A DNA stretch of 64,000 bases, taken from positions 39,967 to 103,966 of the forward strand of contig NZ_JABACJ020000018.1 in assembly GCF_012524165.2 (NCBI RefSeq). The letters are read 5' to 3'. Of this stretch, positions 26,880 through 35,758 are shown one piece after another. The translations under genes were made by a program, and so were the position numbers. Position 1 is the first letter of the stretch. Every line of letters starts with the position of its first letter. The notes below the pieces were generated by a model. That model saw only the letters and a program-made list of their open reading frames with translations. It had not been told where the DNA came from and searched no databases. Source of the DNA: Faecalicatena faecalis. Lineage in GTDB: Bacteria > Bacillota > Clostridia > Lachnospirales > Lachnospiraceae.

Positions 26880-26908
26880 ATTATAATCACTCTGAACCTA
26901 TTTATCAA
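26880..26908 (-). promoter_or_regulatory. Sigma-A promoter of the candidate small RNA
   Basis: TTGATA, exact 17-base spacer, consensus TATAAT. It lies downstream of the exporter operon terminator, so it is not needed by any gene upstream. Confidence 0.6.
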
Positions 26909-26923
26909 CTCACCAAAAATTCA

Positions 26924-26973
26924 AAAAACACCATGCCCCAGAGAAATTTATTTTTCTCTGGGCCACGGTGTTT
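26924..26973 (-). terminator. Terminator of the MarR/ABC exporter operon
   Basis: Stem of about 17 pairs (ACACCATGCCCCAGAGAAA against TTTCTCTGGGCCACGGTGT, one mismatch) and TTTTTT on the minus strand, 12 bases after the exporter stop. Confidence 0.9.
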
Positions 26974-26984
26974 CTGTCTGCATC

Positions 26985-28838
26985 TTACGCTGAAATCGAT
27001 GCGGTTGTCTTCTCGAACTGTGAGTTATAAAGTTCTGCATAGAACCCATTCTTCTCAATCAGTTCATCATGGTTGCCCATCTCGACGATATCTCCATCCT
27101 TCATGACCAGAATCATATCTGCATCCCGAATAGTCGAAAGTCTGTGTGCAATAACGAAACTGGTCCTTCCCTTCATCAGGGTGTCCATCGCCTTCTGAAT
27201 CTGAATCTCTGTTCTTGTATCAACGGAACTTGTCGCCTCGTCCAGAATCAGAATCTTCGGATCAGCCAGGATCGCTCTCGCAATCGTAAGCAACTGCTTC
27301 TGTCCCTGGGAGACGTTACTTGCCTCCTCGTTCAGTTCCATATCATAGCCGCCCGGAAGCGTCTGCACGAATCTGTGCACACGTGCCGCCTTTGCTGCCT
27401 CGATGACTTCCTCATCCGTCGCATCCAGCTTTCCATAGCGGATATTATCCTTAATACTTCCGTGGAACAGCCAGGTATCCTGGAGCACCATGCCGAACAT
27501 CTGTCTTAATTCACTTCTGTTGAAGTCCTTGACATCGTGTCCATCGATCAGGATTGCTCCCGAATTCACGTCGTAGAAACGCATCAGCAGCTTGATCATG
27601 GTCGTCTTACCGGCTCCTGTCGGTCCTACAATGGCAATCTTCTGTCCCTCTTTTACCTTAGCAGAGAAATCATTGATAATGATCTTCTCTGGATTATATC
27701 CAAAGTGTACATGGTCGAATTCCACATTTCCCTGCAGTCCTTCTACAGATACCGGATTCGGCACAGTCTGATCCTCTTCCTCTTCTTCGAGGAATTCGAA
27801 GACACGCTCAGATGCCGCTGCCGTGGACTGGAGCATATTTGCCACCTGCGCGATCTGCTGGATCGGCTGGGTAAAGTTACGCACATACTGGATAAAGGAC
27901 TGAATATCTCCGACCTCAATTGCATTCTTGATCGTCAAATATCCTCCCAGAATGGCAACTGCAACATATCCCAGGTTACCGACGAACTGCATGATCGGCA
28001 TCATCATACCGGAAATAAACTGAGATTTCCATGCAGATTCGTACAGCTTGTTATTCATTTCGTTAAACTCTGTGATTACATCCTTTTCTTTATTAAATGC
28101 TTTCACGATATTGTGTCCGCCATAGACCTCTTCCACCTGTCCGTTCACGTGGCCCAGGTATTCCTGCTGTCCACGGAAGTACTTCTGGGAGCGCTTCATG
28201 ATGATGGAAATCAATCCTACAGAAACCGGCAGGATCAAAAGTGCTACCACAGTCATCAATGGACTGATGGAGAGCATCATCACAAGGACACCAATCAGCG
28301 TTGTGACGGAGGTGATCATCTGAGTTGCACTCTGGTTCAGGCTCTGTCCCAACGTATCGATATCGTTGGTCACACGGGAAAGCACCTCACCATGTGTCTT
28401 AGTGTCAAAATAATTCATCGGCATGCGATTGATCTTCTGGGAAATCTCTTTCCTCAGCCGATATGTCATCTTCTGAGAAATACCGGTCATGATAAAGCCC
28501 TGTACAAATGAGAACAACGCACTTACCACATACAGTCCCAGAGTAAACAAAAGAATCTTTCCGATCTTCGTAAAGTTCATTCCGTCTCCACCAGAGACCT
28601 TGCTCACAAGACCGTTAAAAATCTCTGTCGTCGCTTTTCCAAGTATCTTCGGTCCTACAATATTGAAAATCGTACCACCGATTGCAAAAATAAGGACGAA
28701 AAACAGCTGAATCTTATATGCTTTCATATAACCGAGCAGCTTCTTTAGTGTGCCCTTTAAATCCTTTGGCTTTTCGCCGGGTGCCATTCCCCTCATCGGG
28801 CCGTGGCCGCCCATACCTCTTCTTGGACCTCTACTCAT
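26985..28838 (-). CDS. ABC exporter half-transporter, subunit 2
   Basis: 617 aa: Gly/Arg/Met-rich N-terminal tail (MSRGPRRGMGGHGPMRGM), six membrane segments to about residue 330, then an ATPase with Walker A IVGPTGAGKTTMIK, signature NVSQGQKQLLTIARA and Walker B LILDEATSSVDTRT. Signature has Ser-Gln-Gly-Gln rather than Ser-Gly-Gly-Gln, but the Walker B Glu is kept, so this subunit provides the canonical Glu. Start ATG overlaps the end of the larger subunit gene (8 bases) after GGAGG. Works as heterodimer with the 815-aa partner; multidrug or lipid/peptide export is likely. Confidence 0.93.
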   Translation of the reverse strand: MSRGPRRGMGGHGPMRGMAPGEKPKDLKGTLKKLLGYMKAYKIQLFFVLIFAIGGTIFNIVGPKILGKATTEIFNGLVSKVSGGDGMNFTKIGKILLFTLGLYVVSALFSFVQGFIMTGISQKMTYRLRKEISQKINRMPMNYFDTKTHGEVLSRVTNDIDTLGQSLNQSATQMITSVTTLIGVLVMMLSISPLMTVVALLILPVSVGLISIIMKRSQKYFRGQQEYLGHVNGQVEEVYGGHNIVKAFNKEKDVITEFNEMNNKLYESAWKSQFISGMMMPIMQFVGNLGYVAVAILGGYLTIKNAIEVGDIQSFIQYVRNFTQPIQQIAQVANMLQSTAAASERVFEFLEEEEEDQTVPNPVSVEGLQGNVEFDHVHFGYNPEKIIINDFSAKVKEGQKIAIVGPTGAGKTTMIKLLMRFYDVNSGAILIDGHDVKDFNRSELRQMFGMVLQDTWLFHGSIKDNIRYGKLDATDEEVIEAAKAARVHRFVQTLPGGYDMELNEEASNVSQGQKQLLTIARAILADPKILILDEATSSVDTRTEIQIQKAMDTLMKGRTSFVIAHRLSTIRDADMILVMKDGDIVEMGNHDELIEKNGFYAELYNSQFEKTTASISA

Positions 28839-31278
28839 GGCTGTTCTCCTCCTTTCCTTCCATATCTGCTTTTAATTCTTCTTCTGACAGCTGTGATGCT
28901 GCTATCTGCTGATAGACCTCACAGTTCTTGAGCAGTTCCTTATGTGTACCAATTCCTGCCACCTGGCCATCATCCAGAACGATGATCTGTTCTGCATGTA
29001 AAATCGTACTGATACGTTGTGCAACGATCACCACTGTACTGTCCGCTGTATTTTCCTTCAAAGCCCGGCGAAGTGTCACATCGGTCTTGTAATCCAATGC
29101 AGAAAAGCTGTCATCAAAGATAAAGATATCTGGATGATTCGCAATCGCCCTCGCAATTGACAGTCTCTGTTTCTGACCGCCGGAAACATTGGAACCTCCC
29201 TGTGAAATGCTGCTCTCATATTTGCTCGGCTTCTCATCAATAAATTCTGTCGCCTGTGCAATCCTTGCAGCCTCGATCATCTCCTCATCGGAGCCGTCTG
29301 GATTACCGAACATAATATTAGAAGCAATGTCTCCTGAGAAGAGCACGCCCTTCTGCGGAACATATCCGAGCTTCGCTCTGAGCTCATGCTGTCTGATATC
29401 ACGGATATCCATGCCGTCCAGAGTAATCTCACCCTCGGTCACATCATAGAATCTCGGAATCAGATTCACCAACGTAGACTTACCACTTCCGGTACTTCCG
29501 ATGATTGCCGTCGTCTCACCCGGCCGCGCCTCGAATGTAATATCATGCAGTACATCCTCGCTCGCTCCCGGATAACGGAAGGAAACATGGTCGAATTTCA
29601 GGACTCCATTTATCTTTTCTGGAAACGCTTTTGGCTCCTTTGGATCATGGATCATTGTCTCACTCTTTAAGACTTCATCCACACGGTCTGCAGACACAGC
29701 CGCTCTCGGAAGCATAATGGAAATCATGCACAGCATCAGGAAGCTGAAGATAATCTGCATCGTATACTGGATAAATGCCATCATATCACCGACCTGCATC
29801 TGACCATCGCTGATTCCATGTGCACCTGTCCAGACAATCAGTACGGAGATTCCATTCATGATCACCATCATAACAGGCATCATAAAGGTCATGGCACGGT
29901 TAACAAATAAGTTGGTCCTTGTCAGATCCCGGTTGGCCATATCAAAACGCTCTTCCTCATGCTTCTCTGTACTAAAAGCGCGGATAACAGACAGACCGGT
30001 CAGAATCTCTCTTGTTACCAGGTTCAATTTATCAACTAATTTCTGCAAAATCTTGAACTTCGGCATCGCCACGGTAAAGAGCACCAGGATGACAAGGCCG
30101 ATCAGTAATACTGCCAGACCGATGATCCAGGACATGGATACGTTGGTGTGGAATACCTTGTAGATTCCACCTATTGCCATAATCGGAGCATACAGTACCA
30201 TACGCAGCAGCATGACGATCAGCATCTGAATCTGCTGGATATCGTTCGTACTTCTCGTAATCAGGGAAGCCGTTGAGAAGTGGTCGAATTCATTATTGGA
30301 GAATCCTACAACCTTTCTGAACACCTGCCCTCTCAAGTCACGTCCTGCTGACGCACCCACACGGGAAGCAATGAAGCCTACCAGAACACTGGCTATCATT
30401 CCTAAAAATGCCAGCGCCAGCATCTTGCCTCCGGTGGACAGAATATAGGAGTTCTGGATGTGGTCTGTATCCATCTTCAGATTGCTGTATGCGCTTTTGA
30501 TGTAAACGGTCGCTGCCTGCTCCACCATCGTCTCAGGCATATCATCCATCTGTTCGCTCATCTTATCAATGACCTCGACGCGCTGTTCCTCTGGAATCAT
30601 CCCGAACAATTCGAAGATATCTGCATCATCGATTTTCTTTAGCTGCTCATCAATCTTCTTCTGAATCTCTTCTTCGACCTGCTGTACCGCCTGGTCCTGT
30701 TGTGCCTGCATCTGGGCAGCCATCTGCGGATTTGCAGCTATTGCGGCTTTCATCTCATCCGACATCTGAGCAGCAGCGGCATCCTCCACCTGCTGTGCGG
30801 CAGCTTTCTTCTGTTCATCTGCTGCCTTCTGAATCGAGGACTTCATATTCTCTCTCATAGAATCTTCCATCTTCTTGGTCGTATCACTCCCTGATTCTAT
30901 GCCGGAAACGAAAAGCATCGGTTTGCCAAGAATCTTAGACACTTTTTCGCTCTTCTTTTCATCCTCTTTTACTTTTTCTTTCAGAACATATACGGCCCCG
31001 TCATAATCAAAGCCTGTATCCTTCTTCTTTAATTCGTAGGCGGACTTCACTGTCTTGGTTTCATCTGCATTTACAAATAAAAGCAGTTTGTCCATATCCT
31101 TCTGCGCAATCGCATCCGGTATAGATTCGTTGATACCGCCCTGCTGGATTCCGACGTTGACAATGTCAGAAGTATACGCCGGCAGTGACAGGTCACAATA
31201 CGCCTGCACAATGAGAACTGCCAGAATTGCAATCATTGCTTTCCAGTACATTCCCATATACTTGAATAATTTCTTCAT
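28831..31278 (-). CDS. ABC exporter half-transporter, subunit 1, with large extracytoplasmic insertion
   Basis: 815 aa, about 200 longer than a usual half-exporter. After membrane segment 1 (residues 12-34) an insertion from about 60 to 275, rich in Ala, Gln, Glu and Lys and strongly helical (for example QMAAQMQAQQDQAVQQVEEE), precedes segment 2 (LALAFLGMIASVLVGF). The ATPase has Walker A IIGSTGSGKSTLVN, signature NVSGGQKQRLSIARA, and Walker B IFIFDDSFSALDYKTD, where the catalytic Glu is Asp: a degenerate site, as expected for one half of a heterodimer. Directly behind marR. Confidence 0.93.
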   Translation of the reverse strand: MKKLFKYMGMYWKAMIAILAVLIVQAYCDLSLPAYTSDIVNVGIQQGGINESIPDAIAQKDMDKLLLFVNADETKTVKSAYELKKKDTGFDYDGAVYVLKEKVKEDEKKSEKVSKILGKPMLFVSGIESGSDTTKKMEDSMRENMKSSIQKAADEQKKAAAQQVEDAAAAQMSDEMKAAIAANPQMAAQMQAQQDQAVQQVEEEIQKKIDEQLKKIDDADIFELFGMIPEEQRVEVIDKMSEQMDDMPETMVEQAATVYIKSAYSNLKMDTDHIQNSYILSTGGKMLALAFLGMIASVLVGFIASRVGASAGRDLRGQVFRKVVGFSNNEFDHFSTASLITRSTNDIQQIQMLIVMLLRMVLYAPIMAIGGIYKVFHTNVSMSWIIGLAVLLIGLVILVLFTVAMPKFKILQKLVDKLNLVTREILTGLSVIRAFSTEKHEEERFDMANRDLTRTNLFVNRAMTFMMPVMMVIMNGISVLIVWTGAHGISDGQMQVGDMMAFIQYTMQIIFSFLMLCMISIMLPRAAVSADRVDEVLKSETMIHDPKEPKAFPEKINGVLKFDHVSFRYPGASEDVLHDITFEARPGETTAIIGSTGSGKSTLVNLIPRFYDVTEGEITLDGMDIRDIRQHELRAKLGYVPQKGVLFSGDIASNIMFGNPDGSDEEMIEAARIAQATEFIDEKPSKYESSISQGGSNVSGGQKQRLSIARAIANHPDIFIFDDSFSALDYKTDVTLRRALKENTADSTVVIVAQRISTILHAEQIIVLDDGQVAGIGTHKELLKNCEVYQQIAASQLSEEELKADMEGKEENSHE

Positions 31279-31340
31279 AAATCCCTATCCTTTCCTTTTA
31301 GTCTAATCTTTTGCTGTGTCTAATCCTGCTATAAATGCGG

Positions 31341-31784
31341 TTATGTTACAGGCATTTCCGAGAGATTATCCCGCATCTGGAGCAGAAGGCGCCTCAATAA
31401 TAGTTTTTCCTCCTGACTCATCCCTTTAAACATCCCTGCATCCATCTTCATTGCTACATCTTTGATATCCTTTAAGCAGGCTTCCCCCTTCTCAGTAATG
31501 CTCAGCCTCATGATCCTCTGGTCCTTCTCATCCGGCCTGCGCCTGATATAGCCTTCCTTCTCCATCTTCTGGATCGCGGCAGTAATGGACGGCGGCGTCA
31601 CATTCAGGTGCTTCGCCATCTCCCTTTGAGAAAGCTCCCCTGCATGGTCCAGCATAAACAGGATTCCCGCCTGGCCCGGTTTTAGATTGAACTTCTCGAA
31701 CAACTGTGTTGCCTTCTTCATACTCAAGTGCATGATCTGTCCCATAATGCCGACTGTCGGAATCTGCCCCATGTCACAATTCAT
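31341..31784 (-). CDS. MarR-family repressor of the exporter operon
   Basis: About 147 aa. Winged helix with ELSQREMAKHLNVTPPSITAAIQKMEKEGYIRRRPDEKDQR and the dimerisation helices at both ends. I start at MNCDMGQIPTVG, 9 bases after AAAGGAGC; the longer frame begins 39 bases earlier without a site. First gene of marR-ABC-ABC. A perfect five-base-arm palindrome overlapping its promoter start region makes autoregulation very likely; the ligand is presumably an exporter substrate. Confidence 0.92.
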   Translation of the reverse strand: MNCDMGQIPTVGIMGQIMHLSMKKATQLFEKFNLKPGQAGILFMLDHAGELSQREMAKHLNVTPPSITAAIQKMEKEGYIRRRPDEKDQRIMRLSITEKGEACLKDIKDVAMKMDAGMFKGMSQEEKLLLRRLLLQMRDNLSEMPVT

Positions 31785-31886
31785 CCTTAACGCTCCTTTC
31801 CTCTGTACTTCGCGTACATCCATATGTTCCTGTCGAAACGGATATTCGAAATCCGCTCTGCCTACTTCTTCAGTATCTTAAAATTA

Positions 31887-31933
31887 GTTAGATACCTAAC
31901 GATTATATTAGTAGTATTATATAAAAAAGTCAA
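31887..31933 (-). promoter_or_regulatory. marR promoter with overlapping MarR operator
   Basis: Minus strand TTGACT (31928-31933), 17 bases, TAATAT (31905-31910). Directly downstream lies the operator candidate GTTAGGTATCTAAC (31887-31900; arms GTTAG/CTAAC), where a repressor would block initiation. Confidence 0.65.
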
Positions 31934-31982
31934 TATAAAGTGTCAGATTTCACAGTTTTTTAATAATTTCGTCCAAAAAATA

Positions 31983-31996
31983 ATTAAATAGCTAAT
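31983..31996. promoter_or_regulatory. Second, weaker copy of the MarR operator
   Basis: ATTAGCTATTTAAT on the minus strand matches the operator at 31887-31900 at 10 of 14 bases and is followed by the same AT-rich flank. It lies about 96 bases upstream of the first copy. Confidence 0.4.
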
Positions 31997-32000
31997 GATT

Positions 32001-32124
32001 CAAAAACAGAGCCGACATTTTGGACTAAAACTGGCTTCTCAAAAAGGCTAAGCGGCTGTTCAAAATCTGCTTCTCTCCTTTTTTGATGAGATTTAAATGC
32101 CATCCAAAAACGGCTCTGTTTGCA
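32001..32124 (-). terminator. Long-stem terminator candidate after the MFS gene
   Basis: AAACAGAGCCG...TTTTGGA (32004-32024) pairs with TCCAAAA..CGGCTCTGTTT (32103-32121), enclosing about 78 bases. On the minus strand the stem is followed by TTTTTG. Unusually long loop, so it may be a two-part structure. The gap 31785-32131 otherwise holds only the marR control region. Confidence 0.5.
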
Positions 32125-32131
32125 TATAAAT

Positions 32132-33337
32132 TTATAGTTCTTCAACGATATCTTTATCTATCTCTTGTTTCTTATTTGTCTTAAATAAGAAGACTGCTCC
32201 AATACAGATCGGGAATATGATTGCTGCAAGCAGACCTCCTTTTAATCCCCATTTTCCAACATGGTCGGCCACAATTCCGACCAGACCAGGGCCGGACATA
32301 CATCCCGCATCTCCTGCCAGGGCCAGAAATGCAAACAGGGCCGTCCCTCCCTGGGTACATTCACGGGCCGCTATACTGAAAGTACCGGGCCACATGATTC
32401 CTACCGAAAGACCGCATAAGGCACATCCAAGCAGGCTGACGGTTGGAATTGGAGCAAATACTGCCAGCAGATAGCTGACAATACACAGCATACTGCTCAT
32501 ATACATGAACTTCTCAAGTTTGATCCGTTCCCCGCATTTTCCATAGAAGACCCGGGATACTCCCATCAAAATTGCAAAGGAACATGGTCCTAAAAGATCG
32601 CCCATTGTCTTTGAAACATGCAGGCTGCTCTCCGCAAAGAAAGAGGCCCACTGGGACATGGCCTGTTCAGAGGCCCCAGCGCATAACATCAGAACAACAA
32701 AAAGCCAGAAGACTCTCATCGTCAGAAGCTTTCGTACCGGAATCCGGTCATCCTCCTCTACTAATACGCGAATCGGGACCTTCATAAAGGCAAAAGCATT
32801 CAAAAATGGGACAATTGCCCATATAATAGGAAGATACCGCCAATTCTCCATACCGACCAGATGGAATCCAATCGTCGAGAGAATTACGACCCCCACATGG
32901 CCAAAGCAATAGAATGAATGTAGAAGACTCATGGCCTTCTCCTTTTCCCCAGTCGGAGCTGCCTCCACGATTGGACTTGCCAGGACCTCCAACAGTCCTC
33001 CTCCGATTGCGTTGAAGAATATCGCTGCCATCAGCCCCAGATATGGGGACGGAAAGAGGAACGGGAAGATTCCCATTCCCACAAGTCCTGCAGCAGCCAT
33101 AAAATGTGCAAATACCATGCTGAGACGATACCCGATCTTATCCACATATTTCGCCGCCAGCAGATCTACGATCAACTGAATTCCAAAATTCAAAGTAATC
33201 AGAAATCCTATTTTCTCAACGGAGATAGAAAACTGTGTTTGGAATGTCAAAAATAAAAGAGGGCCTAAGTTATTTACGATTGCCTGTGTGATAAAGCCCA
33301 CATAACAGGCATAAATTGTATGTTTGTATGATTTCAT
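32132..33337 (-). CDS. Major facilitator superfamily transporter
   Basis: 401 aa with 12 membrane segments. The first half has FGIQLIVDLLAAKYVDKIGYR (motif A-like loop between segments 2 and 3) and NAIGGGLLEVLASPIVEA; the second half has LCGLSVGIMWPGTFSIAAREC. This resembles the FucP/YfkF-like MFS group, so sugar or metabolite transport or export is possible; I cannot choose. ATG lies 14 bases after a strong hairpin and has only a weak ribosome site (GACAAG), so expression may be controlled at this point. Confidence 0.85.
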   Translation of the reverse strand: MKSYKHTIYACYVGFITQAIVNNLGPLLFLTFQTQFSISVEKIGFLITLNFGIQLIVDLLAAKYVDKIGYRLSMVFAHFMAAAGLVGMGIFPFLFPSPYLGLMAAIFFNAIGGGLLEVLASPIVEAAPTGEKEKAMSLLHSFYCFGHVGVVILSTIGFHLVGMENWRYLPIIWAIVPFLNAFAFMKVPIRVLVEEDDRIPVRKLLTMRVFWLFVVLMLCAGASEQAMSQWASFFAESSLHVSKTMGDLLGPCSFAILMGVSRVFYGKCGERIKLEKFMYMSSMLCIVSYLLAVFAPIPTVSLLGCALCGLSVGIMWPGTFSIAARECTQGGTALFAFLALAGDAGCMSGPGLVGIVADHVGKWGLKGGLLAAIIFPICIGAVFLFKTNKKQEIDKDIVEEL

Positions 33338-33351
33338 CTTGTCATAAAATG

Positions 33352-33380
33352 ACGGTCAGGATATCCTGCGTCCTGACCGT
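33352..33380. other. Hairpin immediately upstream of the MFS gene
   Basis: ACGGTCAGG (33352-33360) and CCTGACCGT (33372-33380) form a perfect nine-pair stem. TTTTT follows on the plus strand, where there is no gene to end; on the gene strand it sits just before the MFS start and could be an attenuator or the end of the MATE transcript. Confidence 0.5.
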
Positions 33381-33424
33381 TTTTCCTTTCTGTAAATCTT
33401 ATTTTTGTATCTCGTCTGTCAAGC

Positions 33425-34807
33425 CTAGTCCAATGCTTTTTTCTTCCAACGCCCTGCGCGGTAACAGAGAAATGTAATTCCTGCTCCCAGCACCCAGGAA
33501 ATCAAAAGGGAGATAAAGATACATGCACTGTTTCCATTCGGATTTTTAGGCGATCTGGTCAGATATGCAAGCCCATATGCCAAAGGCACACGAATCACAA
33601 CTGTGGTCACCATGGAAATCCACATCGGAGTCACCGTATCTCCGGCCCCTCTCATCACACCGGACAGACACTGGGTCACTTCCATTGCAATATAGCCGAC
33701 CGCTAAGATCTTCATCATCGTAAAGCTTAGATCTACCAGCTCCGGGGTAGACGTAAAGATGGCCATCAGATATTTTCCAAAGAGCAAGATCAGTATCGTG
33801 ATGACTGTGGAAGTCGCAACGGCAATTCCAGTTCCCTGCTTGGCTCCTTTGATCACCCGGTCCATTTTCCGTGCCCCCACATTCTGTCCTGCATAAGTCG
33901 TCATGGCTGTTCCAAAGGAAAATGCCGGCATCATGGCAAATCCATCCACACGCATGACGATGACATTGGCCGCAATGAACATTTCTCCAAAACTGTTGGT
34001 CAATGACTGGACCACGATCATGGACAAGGAAAAGATGGCCTGCGTCACACCTGACGGGAGACCTAACCGTATCAGGTCCCACATATACTTCTTTTCAGGA
34101 ACCAGATATTTTTTCCTCATATCAAAAACATCTTTCATCCGGCACAGCTTTAAGAAAGACAGTACTGCAGATACCATCTGCGCAATGACAGTCGCCAGCG
34201 CGACTCCGGCAACACCAAGACCGAATTTTGCTACAAAAATATAATCCAGCACAATATTAATGACGGTCGCCACCAACAGATACAAAAGTGCCGACACGGA
34301 ATCCCCGTGTCCTCTCAAGATTCCTCCCAAAATATTATAAAAGGCACATCCAATGATTCCCATGAACAAAATCATCAGATAAGAATTACACCATCCGATG
34401 ATCGTATCCGGAGTATTCAAAAGCCGCAGAAGCGGCATAGTCACAAAAGGCGTGATTGCCATGACCAGGATAGTCGTGATAATAGTCAGAGTAATACAAC
34501 AGCCAATTGTCTTGGACAGCTCCTCTCTCTGTTTTGCACCGAAATATTGGGAAACCATGATTCCCACCCCGACGGATATCCCGACAAACAGTACGAGCAA
34601 AAGATTCAGAATCGGTCCCGCACTGCCGACCGCCGCCAGTGCATTATCCCCGACGAACCGTCCCACAATGATACTGTCCACCGTATTATATAATTGCTGG
34701 GCAATATTGCCGATCAGCATCGGAATCGTAAATGCCACAATTCGTTTTCCCGGACTTCCTTCTGTCATATCTACCGGGGCAAATAATTTTTTCATCCCTG
34801 TTAACAT
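33425..34807 (-). CDS. MATE family efflux transporter (second of three)
   Basis: 460 aa, 12 membrane segments. Begins MKKLFAPVDMTEGSPGKRIVAF-like, then LIGNIAQQLYNTVDSIIVGRFVGDNALAAVG, the MepA/DinF type N-terminal half; second half has PAFSFGTAMTTYAGQNVGARK. ATG at 34807 is 6 bases after AGAGGG. Own promoter upstream. No regulator gene adjoins it. Substrate unknown. Confidence 0.9.
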   Translation of the reverse strand: MLTGMKKLFAPVDMTEGSPGKRIVAFTIPMLIGNIAQQLYNTVDSIIVGRFVGDNALAAVGSAGPILNLLLVLFVGISVGVGIMVSQYFGAKQREELSKTIGCCITLTIITTILVMAITPFVTMPLLRLLNTPDTIIGWCNSYLMILFMGIIGCAFYNILGGILRGHGDSVSALLYLLVATVINIVLDYIFVAKFGLGVAGVALATVIAQMVSAVLSFLKLCRMKDVFDMRKKYLVPEKKYMWDLIRLGLPSGVTQAIFSLSMIVVQSLTNSFGEMFIAANVIVMRVDGFAMMPAFSFGTAMTTYAGQNVGARKMDRVIKGAKQGTGIAVATSTVITILILLFGKYLMAIFTSTPELVDLSFTMMKILAVGYIAMEVTQCLSGVMRGAGDTVTPMWISMVTTVVIRVPLAYGLAYLTRSPKNPNGNSACIFISLLISWVLGAGITFLCYRAGRWKKKALD

Positions 34808-34854
34808 GTATAACCCTCTCTTTTTCCCTTATCTATCTGTATGCACTGTGTACT

Positions 34855-34884
34855 ATTTTACCCCATAAACAGGCGAATTGTCTA
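34855..34884 (-). promoter_or_regulatory. Putative promoter of the second MATE gene
   Basis: TAGACA (34879-34884), 18 bases, TAAAAT (34855-34860) on the minus strand, about 50 bases before the ATG. Confidence 0.45.
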
Positions 34885-34938
34885 CTGTGTAAATGTCTGA
34901 ATTTGTGGTTTTCGCTTTGTCATTCGTCTTTGCCACCA

Positions 34939-34969
34939 TAAAAAATGCGGCCCCGATTATGGGACCGCA
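34939..34969 (-). terminator. Terminator of the cytidylate kinase-like gene
   Basis: GCGGTCCC, five-base loop, GGGGCCGC, then ATTTTTT on the minus strand, about 50 bases after the stop of the gene. Confidence 0.85.
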
Positions 34970-35019
34970 CCTTGTGTTATCACTCTTGCATTCGAAGTAA
35001 ATCGCAGCATCTTTTCAGA

Positions 35020-35649
35020 CTATTCTTCTGTCATTCCCCGATAGATCATCTCCAGATCTTTGATCGTCCGCTCCATTCCAAGCCTGCTCACATTAAGGAT
35101 AATATCATGGGATGTAACATCTCCCCAGTCCTTTCCTGTGTAAGTCTCGTAATAGTAACGCCGTTCCCGGTCCACCTTTTTGATCTTATCAGCCGCCTTC
35201 TTCTCTGTCAGATCATAAATCCCTGCAATCCTCTTAATTCTGTCTTCCTTATCCGCACAGATATAAACATTCAGGCATTCTGCATGATCCTTTAATGCAT
35301 AATCTGCGCATCTTCCGATAAATACAGCAGGCCCCTTTTTCGCCAGTTCCCGGATGATTGCTGACTGTGTATAGAACATCTTGTCGTTGATCGGCTCCAT
35401 GTACTCCACATTGCCGACATAAGGTACTACCGTTGCCGGAGTATAAGTGTAGGAAGACAGGAATCTGCTCAGAGTTGTCTCATCAACTTCTTCTGCCGTT
35501 TCTTCACTGATATCCAGCTTCTTCGCTGCCATCTCAACCAGGTTTTTGTCATATAACGGCAGTCCCAGGCTTTTTGCAAGTCTTGAACCTACTTCACGTC
35601 CACCGCTGCCGAACTGACGGCCAATCGTTATCATTACATTCTTTGACAT
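35020..35649 (-). CDS. Cytidylate kinase-like family protein
   Basis: 209-aa P-loop protein. ITIGRQFGSGGREVGSRLA near the N terminus is the nucleotide-binding loop in the form seen in the cytidylate kinase-like (AAA_26) group of Clostridia; DKNLVEMAAKKLDIS and RYYYETYTGKDWGD follow. The group is separate from true Cmk, and its substrate is not known to me. I start at MSKNVMITIGRQ, 9 bases after AGGAG; the longer frame adds 11 residues. Monocistronic with a strong terminator. Confidence 0.85.
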   Translation of the reverse strand: MSKNVMITIGRQFGSGGREVGSRLAKSLGLPLYDKNLVEMAAKKLDISEETAEEVDETTLSRFLSSYTYTPATVVPYVGNVEYMEPINDKMFYTQSAIIRELAKKGPAVFIGRCADYALKDHAECLNVYICADKEDRIKRIAGIYDLTEKKAADKIKKVDRERRYYYETYTGKDWGDVTSHDIILNVSRLGMERTIKDLEMIYRGMTEE

Positions 35650-35758
35650 AACTAACAACTCCTTCCTTCTATCCTTCACCACGCCTCTTTGTACACCTTT
35701 ATTATACGTTTTTTGTCAGACTTTAACAAGCTTATTTGCAAATTTACAGATATTTTAT

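Noticed and set aside
13165..31860. Similar strings around ACGGATATTC at about 13190 and 31838
   Set aside because: Only about 11 bases agree and flanks differ; not enough for a repeat family.
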